A stretch of DNA of 54,272 nt from UBA1672 sp964587815 (GCA_964587815.1 CAZPMH010000015.1:1-54272); one strand, 5' to 3'; shown: positions 40,296-50,175, numbered from the stretch's first letter. A program made the numbers and translations. Notes: generated by a model from the sequence alone, not told the origin.

Positions 40296-42791
40296 ATGAT
40301 GTTAAAGTCACGTTACTTTTATACTGGCGTTTTTCTTATTTCGGGTTTGGTTATGATGTTGCAAATTTTGCAATCTCGTATCTTCTCCGTTACGTCATGG
40401 TACCACCTCTCATTTCTTGTCATCAGTGTTGCAATGTTCGGTCTGACATTAGGTGCGCTAAAAGTCTATCGCGGCATCGAAGAAGAACAGCGTAAAAATT
40501 ACTCCATTTTGGCTCGGAATCATTGTTTTTGGTTCGGTATTTTTGTGATTGTTGCCCTTATTGCACAGCTTTTCATTCCGATTATTTCCAATGATATGTT
40601 TAAGACGTTGGCCTCCCTGCCGATTGCGGCGGTTGCCAATTCTATTGCTTATTATCATGCCGGTGTTGTGATCACCCTGTGTTTGACACGTGCGCCCTTT
40701 CCCGTAGGAAAAACATACGGAATTGATTTGCTCGGCGCCGGTTTAGGCTGTGTTACTGCGCTGGTTTTGATGGAAACTATTGACGCGCCCTCTGCTGTTT
40801 TGATTGTTTCAAGCCTTGGCTTTTTGTGCGGGCTTTTATTTCAATATTGTGATGACGGATCCAAAGATACATCGTTTAACTTTTTCCAAAAAAATCATAA
40901 TTTCTCAAAATTGACGTGCGTTCTTTTTGTCTCGGTTTTGTCTTTAAGCGTGATTAATGTGGTTTCTCCCAAACCTTTACTTTATCCGATTTGGGTTAAG
41001 AATGCGCTTACGCCACAGTCTGCGCTTAGCTATGAGAAATGGAATTCGATCTCTCGCGTGACGCTGTTTCAAGAGAATGTTGATTCCCCACCATTTTTAT
41101 GGGGGTATTCGTCGGAATTGCCTGATACATATCGCGTAAACGGCTATATGCTTACAATTGACGGCGATGCGGGTACACCGCTCACGAAATTTGATGGTGA
41201 TTTTGATAAGCACGGTTATTTGGAATATGATGCAACCAACATTGCTTACACTCTTCCCAATCTAAATAAGGCCGCTATCATCGGTGTTGGTGGCGGGCGC
41301 GACCTGTTGTCGGCAAAATATTTCGGTGTCGACGAGGTTACAGCGCTTGACGTTAACCCCGTCCAAATCCACCTTTTAACTGAACATCCTTATTTCAGTG
41401 ACTATACGGGTTTGAAAGATCTTCCGGGTGTTGAGATTTTGAATGAGGAGGCTCGCAGTTGGTTCAGGCAAAATACCGAAAAGCTTGATCTTATTCAAAT
41501 GAGTTTGATTGATACGTGGGCGGCGACAGGTGCAGGCGCTTTCGCTTTGTCAGAGAACGGGCTTTACACCGTTGAGGCTTGGACAATCTTTATGAACGAT
41601 CTGAGCGACAACGGTGTTTTCACGCTCAGCCGTTGGTCATCTAACGTGCTTGACGATGCCGGTCGCGCGCTTTCCGTTGCGATGGCGACGCTCTTCAACC
41701 AAGGCGTAACGAACGTTAGCGACCATATTGCGATTATAACCTCTCAACGTGAGGCTGTTCACAGCACAGGGAATATCGCAACTTTGGTGGTTGCAAAATC
41801 TCCTTTTACCGCTGCACAGATTTCCGCTCTGGAAAGAACGGCAAGCGAGAAAAATTTCAAGATTACAATGATGCCCGGTCGACCTGCTCCCACAGGTATC
41901 TTAGGCGAGCTGATTGCGGCCAAATCTTTAGAAGAGTTACACGTAATATCGGAGCGTCAGTATTTTGATGTAACACCATCGACGGATATGCGTCCGTTTT
42001 TCTTTAACCAAGCACGTTTGAGCGAGCCGCTAAAGATTACGGGGCTTGCCTTAAAACCTCTTTCAGAAGGGCATTTTGTTTCCCAAGGGCAGGCAAAAGC
42101 GACGTTTAACCTTTATTTGATCATCATTTTTTCAGTGATTATGGTTGCGTTTGTGATTATTGCGCCATTATTGAAAACTGTTGAAGATAAGAGCAGCACT
42201 TTTATTAAAGCAGGCACGTTATACTTTATGCTTATTGGTCTGGGATTCATGTTTATTGAGATCTCCTTACTGCAAGCCTTAGGTGTGTTTTTGGGCCACC
42301 CGATTTACGGTCTGAGCGTTGTTTTATTCAGCTTGATTATATCAGCCGGTTTAGGGAGTTTGGTCTCAGAAAAGCTCCCGCTTAATACGCTCTTCAGGCA
42401 GATTTTCTGGGCGGGCCTTGTCTGTGGCTATGCAATCATTTTGTCTGTGGTTCTTAGTGATATCTTCTATACCTACGCGGAAGTTGATATTTCTACGCGT
42501 GTGCTCGTCAGTGTCGCTATTTTATTCCCGGCCGGTTTTCTGATGGGCTTTGGTTTCCCAACAGGGCTTAGTATTACTGAGCGCTATGACAGCCGTGCCA
42601 CATCGTGGTTTTGGGGCATAAATGGTGCGGCCGGTGTTTTGGGAAGTTCAATTGCGATTGCATTCAACATTGCGTTGGGTATTGACCAAACTTTGGTGAT
42701 CGGCGGAGTTTGCTACGCCTTGCTTATTATTTCTTTTGTTCTGTTGAAAGAGAACGCCGCAGTGGGCAGCGCGAAGGTGTCACAGCGCTAA
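40296..42791 (+). CDS. polytopic membrane protein with spermidine-synthase-like domain
   Basis: An 831-residue protein: an N-terminal bundle of about seven hydrophobic segments, a soluble central domain of about residues 245-590, and a C-terminal bundle of about seven segments. The central domain has a SAM-binding motif of the polyamine-synthase type (AAIIGVGGGRDLLSAKYFG, then TALDVNPVQ), an Asp-rich NEEARSWFR region, and TPSTDMRPFFFNQARL near its end. Such fusions occur in many bacteria, and their reaction is mostly unproven. A putrescine aminopropyltransferase role cannot be assumed because the gate residues are not clear here. Confidence 0.85.
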   Translation: MMLKSRYFYTGVFLISGLVMMLQILQSRIFSVTSWYHLSFLVISVAMFGLTLGALKVYRGIEEEQRKNYSILARNHCFWFGIFVIVALIAQLFIPIISNDMFKTLASLPIAAVANSIAYYHAGVVITLCLTRAPFPVGKTYGIDLLGAGLGCVTALVLMETIDAPSAVLIVSSLGFLCGLLFQYCDDGSKDTSFNFFQKNHNFSKLTCVLFVSVLSLSVINVVSPKPLLYPIWVKNALTPQSALSYEKWNSISRVTLFQENVDSPPFLWGYSSELPDTYRVNGYMLTIDGDAGTPLTKFDGDFDKHGYLEYDATNIAYTLPNLNKAAIIGVGGGRDLLSAKYFGVDEVTALDVNPVQIHLLTEHPYFSDYTGLKDLPGVEILNEEARSWFRQNTEKLDLIQMSLIDTWAATGAGAFALSENGLYTVEAWTIFMNDLSDNGVFTLSRWSSNVLDDAGRALSVAMATLFNQGVTNVSDHIAIITSQREAVHSTGNIATLVVAKSPFTAAQISALERTASEKNFKITMMPGRPAPTGILGELIAAKSLEELHVISERQYFDVTPSTDMRPFFFNQARLSEPLKITGLALKPLSEGHFVSQGQAKATFNLYLIIIFSVIMVAFVIIAPLLKTVEDKSSTFIKAGTLYFMLIGLGFMFIEISLLQALGVFLGHPIYGLSVVLFSLIISAGLGSLVSEKLPLNTLFRQIFWAGLVCGYAIILSVVLSDIFYTYAEVDISTRVLVSVAILFPAGFLMGFGFPTGLSITERYDSRATSWFWGINGAAGVLGSSIAIAFNIALGIDQTLVIGGVCYALLIISFVLLKENAAVGSAKVSQR

Positions 42792-42804
42792 AGCCACGAA
42801 AAAT

Positions 42805-43521
42805 TTATTTTCCTGTTTTAATATCATCGCGATATATTCTACACGCCTCCAGATCTAGTCGGGCGGCGTGTTTCTTTTTTTCAATCAAAGGATCGCTGCC
42901 GTACTTATCGGCATCATAGATTTGGTCTTTGAAGTCTTCTTCAACAAACATAGCCTTCAATACGTCGTCTTCATCAATTTCTGATGCTGTGAAAGCCAGT
43001 GCCAAAAGAATTGAACCACTGAGAGGTACGAGCGTTTGAAAAATTGAAAATTCATCGTCACACATGTCTTCGATTGTTTGCGCGACGTGTTGATGTAATT
43101 TTTGATCCTGTTGTAATGCGTTCAGGCCATCTGTCGTTTTGATTTTCACGCTATACTTATTTTCTGCCCATGCAATCCATTTTGCCCAGTATGCCTCTTG
43201 TGCCTTACGCAACTCTTCGGGCTTTGTGACGCCGTAACATAAAAGATCAGTATCAATGTATTTCAGGAGTGCTTCCGTCTTTTTAGGGCGGGCGTTTTTA
43301 TCGCCATCAATTTGTGTGTTTATGATTTGTGTCATCGGCATAGTATCAGGCACAATATTGTCTTCTTGTGCATGCCACTCTTGTGCAATTTTATCTGCTA
43401 CATTTTTATACGGCGTACGCAATGCTTTCTTCGCCGATGTTTTTACGGGCTTGTCATCAAGGTGAATTTCAAACCCTTCAGATGTTTCATGCGTTGTGAC
43501 TTTTGTAAAAAAGCGCTTCAT
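42805..43521 (-). CDS. ATP12-family F1-ATPase assembly chaperone
   Basis: A 238-residue protein matching ATP12, which in mitochondria binds the alpha subunit of F1-ATPase before assembly. Family blocks are LDDKPVKTSAKKAL near the N-terminus, AQEWHAQEDNIVPDTMPMT in the middle, and LSGSILLALAFTASEID towards the end. ATP12 homologs are typical of alphaproteobacteria and usually lie near crcB and RluA-type genes, as here. The AsmA-like gene is inserted between them. Confidence 0.93.
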   Translation of the reverse strand: MKRFFTKVTTHETSEGFEIHLDDKPVKTSAKKALRTPYKNVADKIAQEWHAQEDNIVPDTMPMTQIINTQIDGDKNARPKKTEALLKYIDTDLLCYGVTKPEELRKAQEAYWAKWIAWAENKYSVKIKTTDGLNALQQDQKLHQHVAQTIEDMCDDEFSIFQTLVPLSGSILLALAFTASEIDEDDVLKAMFVEEDFKDQIYDADKYGSDPLIEKKKHAARLDLEACRIYRDDIKTGK

Positions 43522-43554
43522 TGTTTTTGGGAACCTTCGGCCAGACCGCTGCGA

Positions 43555-45174
43555 CTATTGCTGTATTTCTTTTTGTGTCGCTTCAACCGCGGCCTCGTCC
43601 TGCGTTGGTTCAGGTTCAGGCGCCGGAGGGTCGATGCGCGTGAAGTATGACATGCAGTTTGCGTTATTCGGCAGGCTATCAAAATGCGGTTTAATGAAGT
43701 CGTACGTTTCTGCCTTTAAATCCACGTTTTCAAAGCTTATTGCGTTACGATCAGAAAATGCTGCGGCGGATAATCCATCAACTGTCTCGAGCAAAACATC
43801 ATTTAATTCTAAAACGTTGGCGTCCTCAGCTTTGATTTGCATGTTTTTAATCATAACTTTGCGCCCTTGGTAAGTGATGTGCCCCAGACCACACTCTACA
43901 TCAAGAGCGTCCTGATTTATGACTTGATCATATTTTGGCAAATACTCTTTCAAAGCTTTCAGACCAAGTGCGCCGGGCGATAATAACGCTATTCTTTTTT
44001 TATTATCTTCTGATCTGACAATCATAAGCGCCGGAGTCACTTTTTCTCCATTCTTAGATGTTGGCCCTATGCGCACTTTTCCGCTTTCCTGCACGACAGG
44101 AAATGACAATTCTGCATCTGCGTTGTTTTCGAACCAGTCAATATTGCCCAGCTTTACGGCCAGATCCATGTCATACGGGCCAAGGAATGAACCGAACTGC
44201 AGGCCATCTTGTTCAAAAGCGTTATAGCCGAGAATATCTCTTACGCGCTTGATGATACTGAGCGCGCCCTCATCCCCGAAAATTTTGTTCATTTTTGTAT
44301 CTGCGGTTTCAATAGAACCTGTGAATTTTGTTGGTGAAGATGCAAAATTGATAAGAGTATCGACATTCAGCGTGACGGGCTGGCTCGCTTCTGCTTCATT
44401 TTTTGTGTCTAACAACAGTTTGCCGCGCACAGCCATTAAATTCTCGCTTGGGGCAGATAGAGCGATTTCACCTGTCATTGCGCTTTTTTCAGATTCAATG
44501 ACTAAGTCTTTTAGCAAGTAGGCGCCGCCGCGTTGATTCATGAAATGCCCGCGAATACTCACGTCAGACAAACTCAACGTAAAGGGAAACTCTTCCTTCA
44601 GACGGTATTTAAACCCGTTTCCTGACGGTTTTGGCAGGATATCCATTGAAAAAGACCATTTATGAACACCGAGTTTACCGTTTCCTTTTATTTTCGCTGT
44701 ATTTTGAAGCAGGTCGTTATCAATGTAGAGCTTTTCGACGAAAATCTCGTTGGGGCCGAACACGCCTTTCACTGCTCTTGCATTTTCTACGTATAAATCT
44801 TTGATGTAAGGCGTGCGCGCTGCGATTGCCCAGAAACTCATATATACCCTAAACTTACCTACGCTTACAAAGGGCACGAGGGATGTTTCCGTCGTATAGA
44901 CTTCCAGCCCTTCTATATCAATCCCCGATGTCGGGAAAAAGCTCAGCCTTTTGAGCGTTTCGAGCTTTGCAGGGCGCCCGTAGAACACCTCACTTGCGAA
45001 ACCTTCTACTTGTTTTCTTAAGCCCTCACTGCTACCGCCCATATTTGCCAATATGGTGATGAGGATCAGAAACATCGCAATAAGGAAGAAAGACAGCTTA
45101 AACAAGCGACCAATCCATATGCTTTTTTTGCTTCTCTGTTTTTGATCATCGAGGAGATAAGATTGGTCAGTCAT
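43555..45174 (-). CDS. AsmA-like membrane-anchored periplasmic protein
   Basis: A 539-residue protein with one N-terminal membrane segment (FFLIAMFLILITILANM, about residues 30-46), followed by a long periplasmic domain rich in beta strands. EVFYGRPAKLETLKRLSFF and GIDIEGLEVYTTE resemble the start of AsmA-type repeats, and the rest fits a beta-groove fold. AsmA-like proteins are linked to lipid transport or outer-membrane homeostasis, so that role is inferred. The C-terminal tail is Pro/Glu-rich (PAPEPEPTQDEAAVEATQ). Its stop lies 33 bases before the ATP12 gene. Confidence 0.65.
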   Translation of the reverse strand: MTDQSYLLDDQKQRSKKSIWIGRLFKLSFFLIAMFLILITILANMGGSSEGLRKQVEGFASEVFYGRPAKLETLKRLSFFPTSGIDIEGLEVYTTETSLVPFVSVGKFRVYMSFWAIAARTPYIKDLYVENARAVKGVFGPNEIFVEKLYIDNDLLQNTAKIKGNGKLGVHKWSFSMDILPKPSGNGFKYRLKEEFPFTLSLSDVSIRGHFMNQRGGAYLLKDLVIESEKSAMTGEIALSAPSENLMAVRGKLLLDTKNEAEASQPVTLNVDTLINFASSPTKFTGSIETADTKMNKIFGDEGALSIIKRVRDILGYNAFEQDGLQFGSFLGPYDMDLAVKLGNIDWFENNADAELSFPVVQESGKVRIGPTSKNGEKVTPALMIVRSEDNKKRIALLSPGALGLKALKEYLPKYDQVINQDALDVECGLGHITYQGRKVMIKNMQIKAEDANVLELNDVLLETVDGLSAAAFSDRNAISFENVDLKAETYDFIKPHFDSLPNNANCMSYFTRIDPPAPEPEPTQDEAAVEATQKEIQQ

Positions 45175-45273
45175 TCAGCTCGTGCTTTCTTTTATCATGT
45201 CTTTTTCTTTTGTATTATACGGCGTGTTTTTCGGGGCGCAAGCATTGGCTTTGATCAGGCCCCAAGGCTCTTT

Positions 45274-46287
45274 CTATATATCCTCGAAGGGGTCAGATTT
45301 GTCTTTATGATTAAAGCCAAGGGTCTTCCAGCTTTTTACCAGTTCTGGCGGGAGCGGAGCCGTGATATCGAGGGTAGAGCCTGATTTCAAAGGATGTTGC
45401 ATGATGACGCGGCGGGCGTGCAAGTGCAGGCGGCGGTCAAGATTTAGTCCATCAAGATCCGCATCTATTAATTTGCTTTCCTCATCTTTTTCGGCGCGAT
45501 ACTTTCCATCGCCGAGAATGGACACGCCCAAAGCCTGAGCAGCGTGCACACGAATTTGGTGTGTGCGCCCCGTGCGTGGCCAAAAGGCCGTGAAGGCGGC
45601 GGCGCGCGTTGCGCTTTCAATCACGGCATATTCCGTGGTGGCGTGCTTGCCCTCCTCTTCATCAATCACCATTTTTTCGAAATTGCCTGATGATTTGAGC
45701 AAAGGCGCCCTGATTGTGCCGGCGGGAATTTCCGGTGTTGGTGTTGTGATCGCCCAGTATATTTTTTTAATCTGGTTTTTTTTGAACATAAAGCCCAGTT
45801 CACGCGCAGCCTTCGCCGTTTTTGCCAGAAGGAGAATGCCGCTGGTTTCTTTATCAAGCCTGTGGACGAGCCGCGGGCGTTGGCCTTTTTTATCTTTCAA
45901 TGCGTCAAGCAAGCCGTCTACATGGCGCTTGGTTTTTGTTCCGCCCTGCACAGCCAATCCGTGCGGTTTGTTTATCGCGATGATATGCTCATCTTCGAAA
46001 ATCACCAGATCACGCATGAATGCGATATCCTGATCGGTTAGTGTGGGTCTCGTTTTTTGCTGCTGCGTAGCGCTGCGTGTTTCGAAGGGAGGGATTTTGA
46101 TTTCCTGCCCTTCGCTCAGGCGCGTGTCTGGTTTAACGCGTTTCCCGTCTACACGGATTTGTCCTTTTCGCATCAGCTTTTGCGCAAGTGTATATGGCAT
46201 GTCAGGTACATGTTTTTTTACCCAGCGATCCATGCGCTGTTCATCGTCATCTTTTGAGACAGTAAAAAAGGTTAATGGACGGCTCAT
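45274..46287 (-). CDS. RluA-family 23S rRNA pseudouridine synthase (RluC/D-type)
   Basis: This 337-residue enzyme converts specific uridines in 23S rRNA to pseudouridine. An S4 RNA-binding domain (MPYTLAQKLMRKGQIRVDGK, about residues 26-45) is followed by the catalytic domain with HRLDKETSGILLLAKT, in which the Asp is the nucleophile, and the C-terminal GRTHQIRVHAAQ. The frame extends upstream to 46461, but the ATG at 46287 has AAAGGAC and overlaps the crcB stop by four bases (ATGA), so the longer reading is rejected. RluC-like placement is suggested by the S4 domain, though the target site is not certain. Confidence 0.93.
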   Translation of the reverse strand: MSRPLTFFTVSKDDDEQRMDRWVKKHVPDMPYTLAQKLMRKGQIRVDGKRVKPDTRLSEGQEIKIPPFETRSATQQQKTRPTLTDQDIAFMRDLVIFEDEHIIAINKPHGLAVQGGTKTKRHVDGLLDALKDKKGQRPRLVHRLDKETSGILLLAKTAKAARELGFMFKKNQIKKIYWAITTPTPEIPAGTIRAPLLKSSGNFEKMVIDEEEGKHATTEYAVIESATRAAAFTAFWPRTGRTHQIRVHAAQALGVSILGDGKYRAEKDEESKLIDADLDGLNLDRRLHLHARRVIMQHPLKSGSTLDITAPLPPELVKSWKTLGFNHKDKSDPFEDI

Positions 46288-46676
46288 AATGTTTGTCCTT
46301 TCATGATCCACAACCCAACAGCAAGCGCAAGTATTGAAAGACAAACCGAGCCAAGCATGTAGGCAAGAGCATAAAACACTTCCCCGCGGTTCCAGAGCGT
46401 GACCACGTCGAGTGAGAAGGTTGAGAACGTCGTAAACGCCCCTAAAAACCCTGTGGTGCATAGAACTTTGAGTTCTTGGCTGACAGTGCTCATTTGCGAA
46501 AATTTAGCGATCAATACCCCCATAAGGAATGATCCGATTATGTTTACAAGTAATGTACCATACGGGAAACCATGCCCAAGCAATTTTGCCGCGCCTGTAT
46601 TGACCCCATGACGGCCTAAAGCCCCCAACGCACCGCCAAGGGCAATCATTATTAATGTTGGCAATGTTGATGTCAT
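46284..46676 (-). CDS. crcB: fluoride channel CrcB/Fluc
   Basis: A 130-residue, four-helix membrane protein that works as a dimeric fluoride exporter. Motifs are GGALGALGRHGVNTG in helix 1, GTLLVNIIGSFLMG in helix 2 and the TTGFLGAFTTFSTFS signature with the Phe/Thr/Ser ion track in helix 3. Its stop overlaps the RluA-type start, a common alphaproteobacterial pair. I found no fluoride-riboswitch pattern upstream, but the upstream sequence is short before the divergent transporter. Confidence 0.94.
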   Translation of the reverse strand: MTSTLPTLIMIALGGALGALGRHGVNTGAAKLLGHGFPYGTLLVNIIGSFLMGVLIAKFSQMSTVSQELKVLCTTGFLGAFTTFSTFSLDVVTLWNRGEVFYALAYMLGSVCLSILALAVGLWIMKGQTL

Positions 46677-46750
46677 GGGCGGTGTATTTTTCTTTGTTTG
46701 CGCGTGATTACCAGTGTTTTTCTTCTGATTTATACTGTATTGAGTTAGGG

Positions 46751-47629
46751 ATGTTAAGGTCTTTATCCATTACAAGAGCAGATACAAAAAAAGGGATTTT
46801 ATCCGCGTTCTCAGGGTTTACGGGTTTTGCGCTCGCGGATGCCTGTTCAAAATGGCTCGGTGCATATTACAGCACGCCTGATATCTTATTTTGGGTCTAT
46901 AGTTTGGGCGCATTTTTCGGGCTGTGTTTATCGCCCTATCTTGGGGGATTGAAACCTACATTGCAGACAAAGAAATTGCCTTATCATATCTTGCGCGGTG
47001 TTTGCGCGCTGGCGGTTGGGATGTTGGTGGTTACGGCCTTATCAAAGGGTATGATGCTGTCGACAATGTATACGATTTTGTTCCTTGCGCCGTTTTTAAC
47101 CACGATTGCGGCGATTCCGATTTACAAAGAAAGCGTCAGCCTGCGCAGTTGGATTATTATTGCCGTTGGGTTTTCCGGTATTTTGGTGGCGTTTCATGAC
47201 GGGCTTGCCGTTATTACGCCTGAGATTCTCTATATTTTTGCGGCGCTGTTTTTTATTACATCACTTGGTTTGCTCGCACGGCCTTTGCAACATGATACGT
47301 TGTTATCACTGTCTTTGTATCCAAGCATCACCATCGCCGTTTTGCTCCTGCCGCTGGTATGGGGTGATATCGCTGTACCGCAGATCTCACACTGGCCTAT
47401 ATTCATTTTGGATGCGTTCTGCGTGATTTTAGGTTTGAGCGGGATTGCGTACGGTTTTCGTATTGCGCCTTACGCGACGGTTGCCCCCGTGCATTACAGC
47501 CAGATGGTGATCGCCGTTCTCATCGGTTATTTCGTGTTCGGCGATGTGCCTGATTTTTGGATTATGGCAGGTGCGGCGATCATTATCGTCAGCGGGTTGT
47601 TACTGATCTTTAGCAGAGAACGAGATTAG
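46751..47629 (+). CDS. DMT-superfamily (EamA-type) transporter
   Basis: A 292-residue inner-membrane transporter with about ten segments in two repeated EamA halves. The N-terminal half has SGFTGFALADACSKWL and the C-terminal half ends with VHYSQMVIAVLIGYFVFGD. EamA proteins export metabolites or amino acids, and the substrate is unknown. The frame reaches back to 46655 inside crcB, but ATG 46751 with an upstream GAG gives a typical start. It ends four bases into the convergent acetyltransferase gene. Confidence 0.88.
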   Translation: MLRSLSITRADTKKGILSAFSGFTGFALADACSKWLGAYYSTPDILFWVYSLGAFFGLCLSPYLGGLKPTLQTKKLPYHILRGVCALAVGMLVVTALSKGMMLSTMYTILFLAPFLTTIAAIPIYKESVSLRSWIIIAVGFSGILVAFHDGLAVITPEILYIFAALFFITSLGLLARPLQHDTLLSLSLYPSITIAVLLLPLVWGDIAVPQISHWPIFILDAFCVILGLSGIAYGFRIAPYATVAPVHYSQMVIAVLIGYFVFGDVPDFWIMAGAAIIIVSGLLLIFSRERD

Positions 47630-48270
47630 GCATACTTCTCAGCCGTTTCCTTTTTATCGCTTTCGTCAGCCAGATGATCTGACGCAGGTTCTGATTGGCT
47701 ATCGCGTATTTTCTGAAATTTTTCGTCTTTGCTTTGCTCACTCATTTTTTTTTGCGGTTTTCGTGACTTAATGATTTGCGCCGGTACACCGCCTACAACT
47801 GCGAAGTCGGGCACATCTTTTGTGACGACTGCGCCTGCGCCGACGATTGCACCATTTCCTATTTTCACGCCTGCCAGAAGAATTGCGTTACGACCAATCC
47901 ATACATCATTACCAATGATGACAGGTCTTTCTTCTTTATAACCTTGCATAGATATCGGGATGTCGAGGCTTTCATGCTCATGCTCGCGACTTAGGATACT
48001 AACATTTGGGGCAATCAAAACATCGTTGCCGACCTGTGCGGCTTCTATGTAGACATTTTCGTTCAGGCGGCAGCCCGTACCAAATGAAACACGCTGTGCG
48101 TTGGCGATGTATATTTTACGGCCGATCATTGAAGGGTTTCCACCTTTGGCCATGACTTTAAAAACGTTTTGGAAATACCAAACGCGGATTTTTGAAAAAA
48201 CTGATGTTACGCGCGCCGATGGCAGCAGTGAAAGCAGAGAATAATAAACGAACAACTTGATAGAATGCAT
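47626..48270 (-). CDS. hexapeptide-repeat (left-handed beta-helix) O-acetyltransferase
   Basis: A 214-residue acyltransferase of the maltose/WbbJ-like class. The hexapeptide coils run from about residue 70 to 150, including FGTGCRLNENVYIEA, VIIGNDVWIGRNAILLAGV and GAVVTKDVPDFAVVGGVPAQ. The His in the REHEHES loop is a candidate catalytic residue. A basic, hydrophobic N-terminus (FVYYSLLSLLPS) may associate with the membrane. The target is probably a surface polysaccharide or sugar nucleotide. The C-terminus is charged and disordered. Confidence 0.9.
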   Translation of the reverse strand: MHSIKLFVYYSLLSLLPSARVTSVFSKIRVWYFQNVFKVMAKGGNPSMIGRKIYIANAQRVSFGTGCRLNENVYIEAAQVGNDVLIAPNVSILSREHEHESLDIPISMQGYKEERPVIIGNDVWIGRNAILLAGVKIGNGAIVGAGAVVTKDVPDFAVVGGVPAQIIKSRKPQKKMSEQSKDEKFQKIRDSQSEPASDHLADESDKKETAEKYA

Positions 48271-48349
48271 GCCCTATCTCCTTGACTAATTGGACGTTAT
48301 TTATAGCGGATGTGATTTGTGGATGGCTAGACGTACAACAGAAATATAT

Positions 48350-49660
48350 TTATCCGCCCTTTTTTCTTAAATTATTCCAATATGTTAGGCGTTTTTGTAC
48401 GTCTCTTTCAAATCCACGTACAGCGGGGTGATAGAATTGTTCGCGCGGTAAATCATCGGGGAAATAGTTTTGTCCGCTAAAGCCTTCTTCGGTGTTGTGA
48501 TCGTAGATATAGCCCAAGCTATAGCCTTGTTCTTTCATTAATTTGGTTGGCGCGTTCAGGGCATGTTTCGGCGGCATTAGGGATGCGGTTTTCTTTGCGG
48601 CCTCCTTCGCGGCGTTCAGCGCCATATAGCTTGCGTTGGATTTTGGCGCGGTTGCGAGATAGACGCAAGCCTGCGCCATCCCAAGCTCTGCTTCGGGTAG
48701 ACCGAGGCGTTCATAAGCGGTCCAGGCATTATTGGTAATCACAAGGGCTTGCGGGTCGGCCATTCCGATATCTTCGGACGCAACACATAGCATGCGGCGC
48801 AGGATATATTCGGGGCGTTCGCCTGCCTGTAGCATACGCGCCATCCAATAGAGCGCGGCATCCACATCCGACGCGCGCAGGGATTTGTGAAAGGCGCTGA
48901 TGAGGTTAAAATGTGCGTCGTCGCCTTTGTCGTAAAGTGGTGCGCGTTTTTGGATGAGTTTGAGGAGTTGTTCAGCGTTAAGCTGTTCACCGTCATTCGC
49001 CTGATTGTAAATCTGTTCGATCATAGAGAGGAGATATCGCCCGTCACCGTCGGAGAGATTTTTGAGTGTTTCGGTGGCCTCTTCTTTTAGGGGAAGCTGT
49101 TCCCCTTTTTGATCCTCAGCGCGTTTTATCAGATCATTCAATGCCTTATCATCTAAAGGTTTTAAAACGAAGACTTGCGCGCGAGAAAGCAGCGCGGCGT
49201 TGAGTTCGAAGGACGGGTTTTCAGTGGTCGCGCCGATCAGCGTGATTGTGCCGTCTTCCATCACTGGCAGGAACGCATCTTGCTGTGATTTGTTGAAGCG
49301 GTGAATTTCATCGACGAACAGAATTGTGCCCTGCCCGTTTGATTTTCGAATTTTTGCGGCATCAAAAACTTTGCGCAAGTCGGCGACTCCTGTGAAAATG
49401 GCCGAGATTTGCTCGAAGGCTTTATCTGATGATTGAGAGAGAATGCGTGCGAGTGTGGTTTTGCCGCATCCCGGAGGGCCCCACAGTATAAGTGACGAGA
49501 TGTTTTTCCCCTCACTCATTTTTCTCAATGGTGCGCCATCTTTCAAAAGATGATCTTGCCCGACAATATCCTCTATTTTATCGGGGCGCAGAAGATCAGC
49601 CAGCGGGCGATTCTGATTGATTGCCTCGGGGCTCTGCTCGCTGTCCTGAAACAGATCCAT
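48350..49660 (-). CDS. rarA: replication-associated recombination protein A (RarA/MgsA) AAA+ ATPase
   Basis: RarA is a homotetrameric AAA+ ATPase acting at stalled replication forks. In the 436-residue protein, Walker A is GPPGCGKT (61-68), Walker B is ILFVDEIHRFN, sensor 1 is IGATTENPSFE, and the C-terminal block includes HKSLRASDVDAALYWMARML and SEDIGMADP. It starts inside the stop of the upstream AIG2-like gene (TAATG), so the two are coupled. Confidence 0.96.
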   Translation of the reverse strand: MDLFQDSEQSPEAINQNRPLADLLRPDKIEDIVGQDHLLKDGAPLRKMSEGKNISSLILWGPPGCGKTTLARILSQSSDKAFEQISAIFTGVADLRKVFDAAKIRKSNGQGTILFVDEIHRFNKSQQDAFLPVMEDGTITLIGATTENPSFELNAALLSRAQVFVLKPLDDKALNDLIKRAEDQKGEQLPLKEEATETLKNLSDGDGRYLLSMIEQIYNQANDGEQLNAEQLLKLIQKRAPLYDKGDDAHFNLISAFHKSLRASDVDAALYWMARMLQAGERPEYILRRMLCVASEDIGMADPQALVITNNAWTAYERLGLPEAELGMAQACVYLATAPKSNASYMALNAAKEAAKKTASLMPPKHALNAPTKLMKEQGYSLGYIYDHNTEEGFSGQNYFPDDLPREQFYHPAVRGFERDVQKRLTYWNNLRKKGG

Positions 49661-50028
49661 TATGCAGCCTCGTCTTTGGCGTCGATATAGACCCAGCTTT
49701 GCGCGCCTGATTCCAGATTGACCATGACCCTGTCATAGTCGCTTTCTTCGTAAATGTCGGCCTGCCTTAATTCCTCAGGCGTTAGCTGAAATACTTTTCC
49801 TTCCACCAGCGCGCTTTCATCTTCGATTTTCGCTTTTCGAATAACGGGATGCGTTTCTATGCCGCTGGTTCCGACAACATCAGGGTTTGTGATGGTGAGC
49901 TTCCCTAAAACATAGCCCTTAAGCGTGTCAGGCATGCCGCGCAAGCGCCGACCGAATGTAGCGATTTGAACGGCCTCGTCTTGCAATGTGCCGTAGGAAA
50001 ACAGGTTTTCGTAATGTTGATCTGTCAT
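49660..50028 (-). CDS. gamma-glutamylcyclotransferase-like (AIG2) protein
   Basis: A 122-residue protein of the GGCT/AIG2-like fold. The start YENLFSYGTLQDEAVQIATF carries the YGTL motif. The later EGKVFQLTPEELRQADIYEESDYDRV contains the catalytic Glu. The family releases 5-oxoproline from gamma-glutamyl amines or peptides, and the substrate here is unknown. It is translationally coupled to rarA. Confidence 0.9.
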   Translation of the reverse strand: MTDQHYENLFSYGTLQDEAVQIATFGRRLRGMPDTLKGYVLGKLTITNPDVVGTSGIETHPVIRKAKIEDESALVEGKVFQLTPEELRQADIYEESDYDRVMVNLESGAQSWVYIDAKDEAA

Positions 50029-50175
50029 ATCTTAAACTGCCTTTTGCGTTTTGCCTTATATTTTGCCGCGCTGCGTCACGGATTTACGGCTGAAAAAGCC
50101 GAAGAATGCTTGACCTGCGGTGTGTATACGTGAAATATTGCCCCTGTTTAAAACAGCTGTAAAGGGGTCATTGAC

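Noticed and set aside
46288..46461. N-terminal extension of the RluA-type protein
   Set aside because: It overlaps crcB in another frame, is Cys-rich and unlike the family, while the ATG at 46287 has a good ribosome site.
46677..46750. Fluoride riboswitch upstream of crcB
   Set aside because: I could not find the conserved pseudoknot pattern, and the divergent transporter starts close by.
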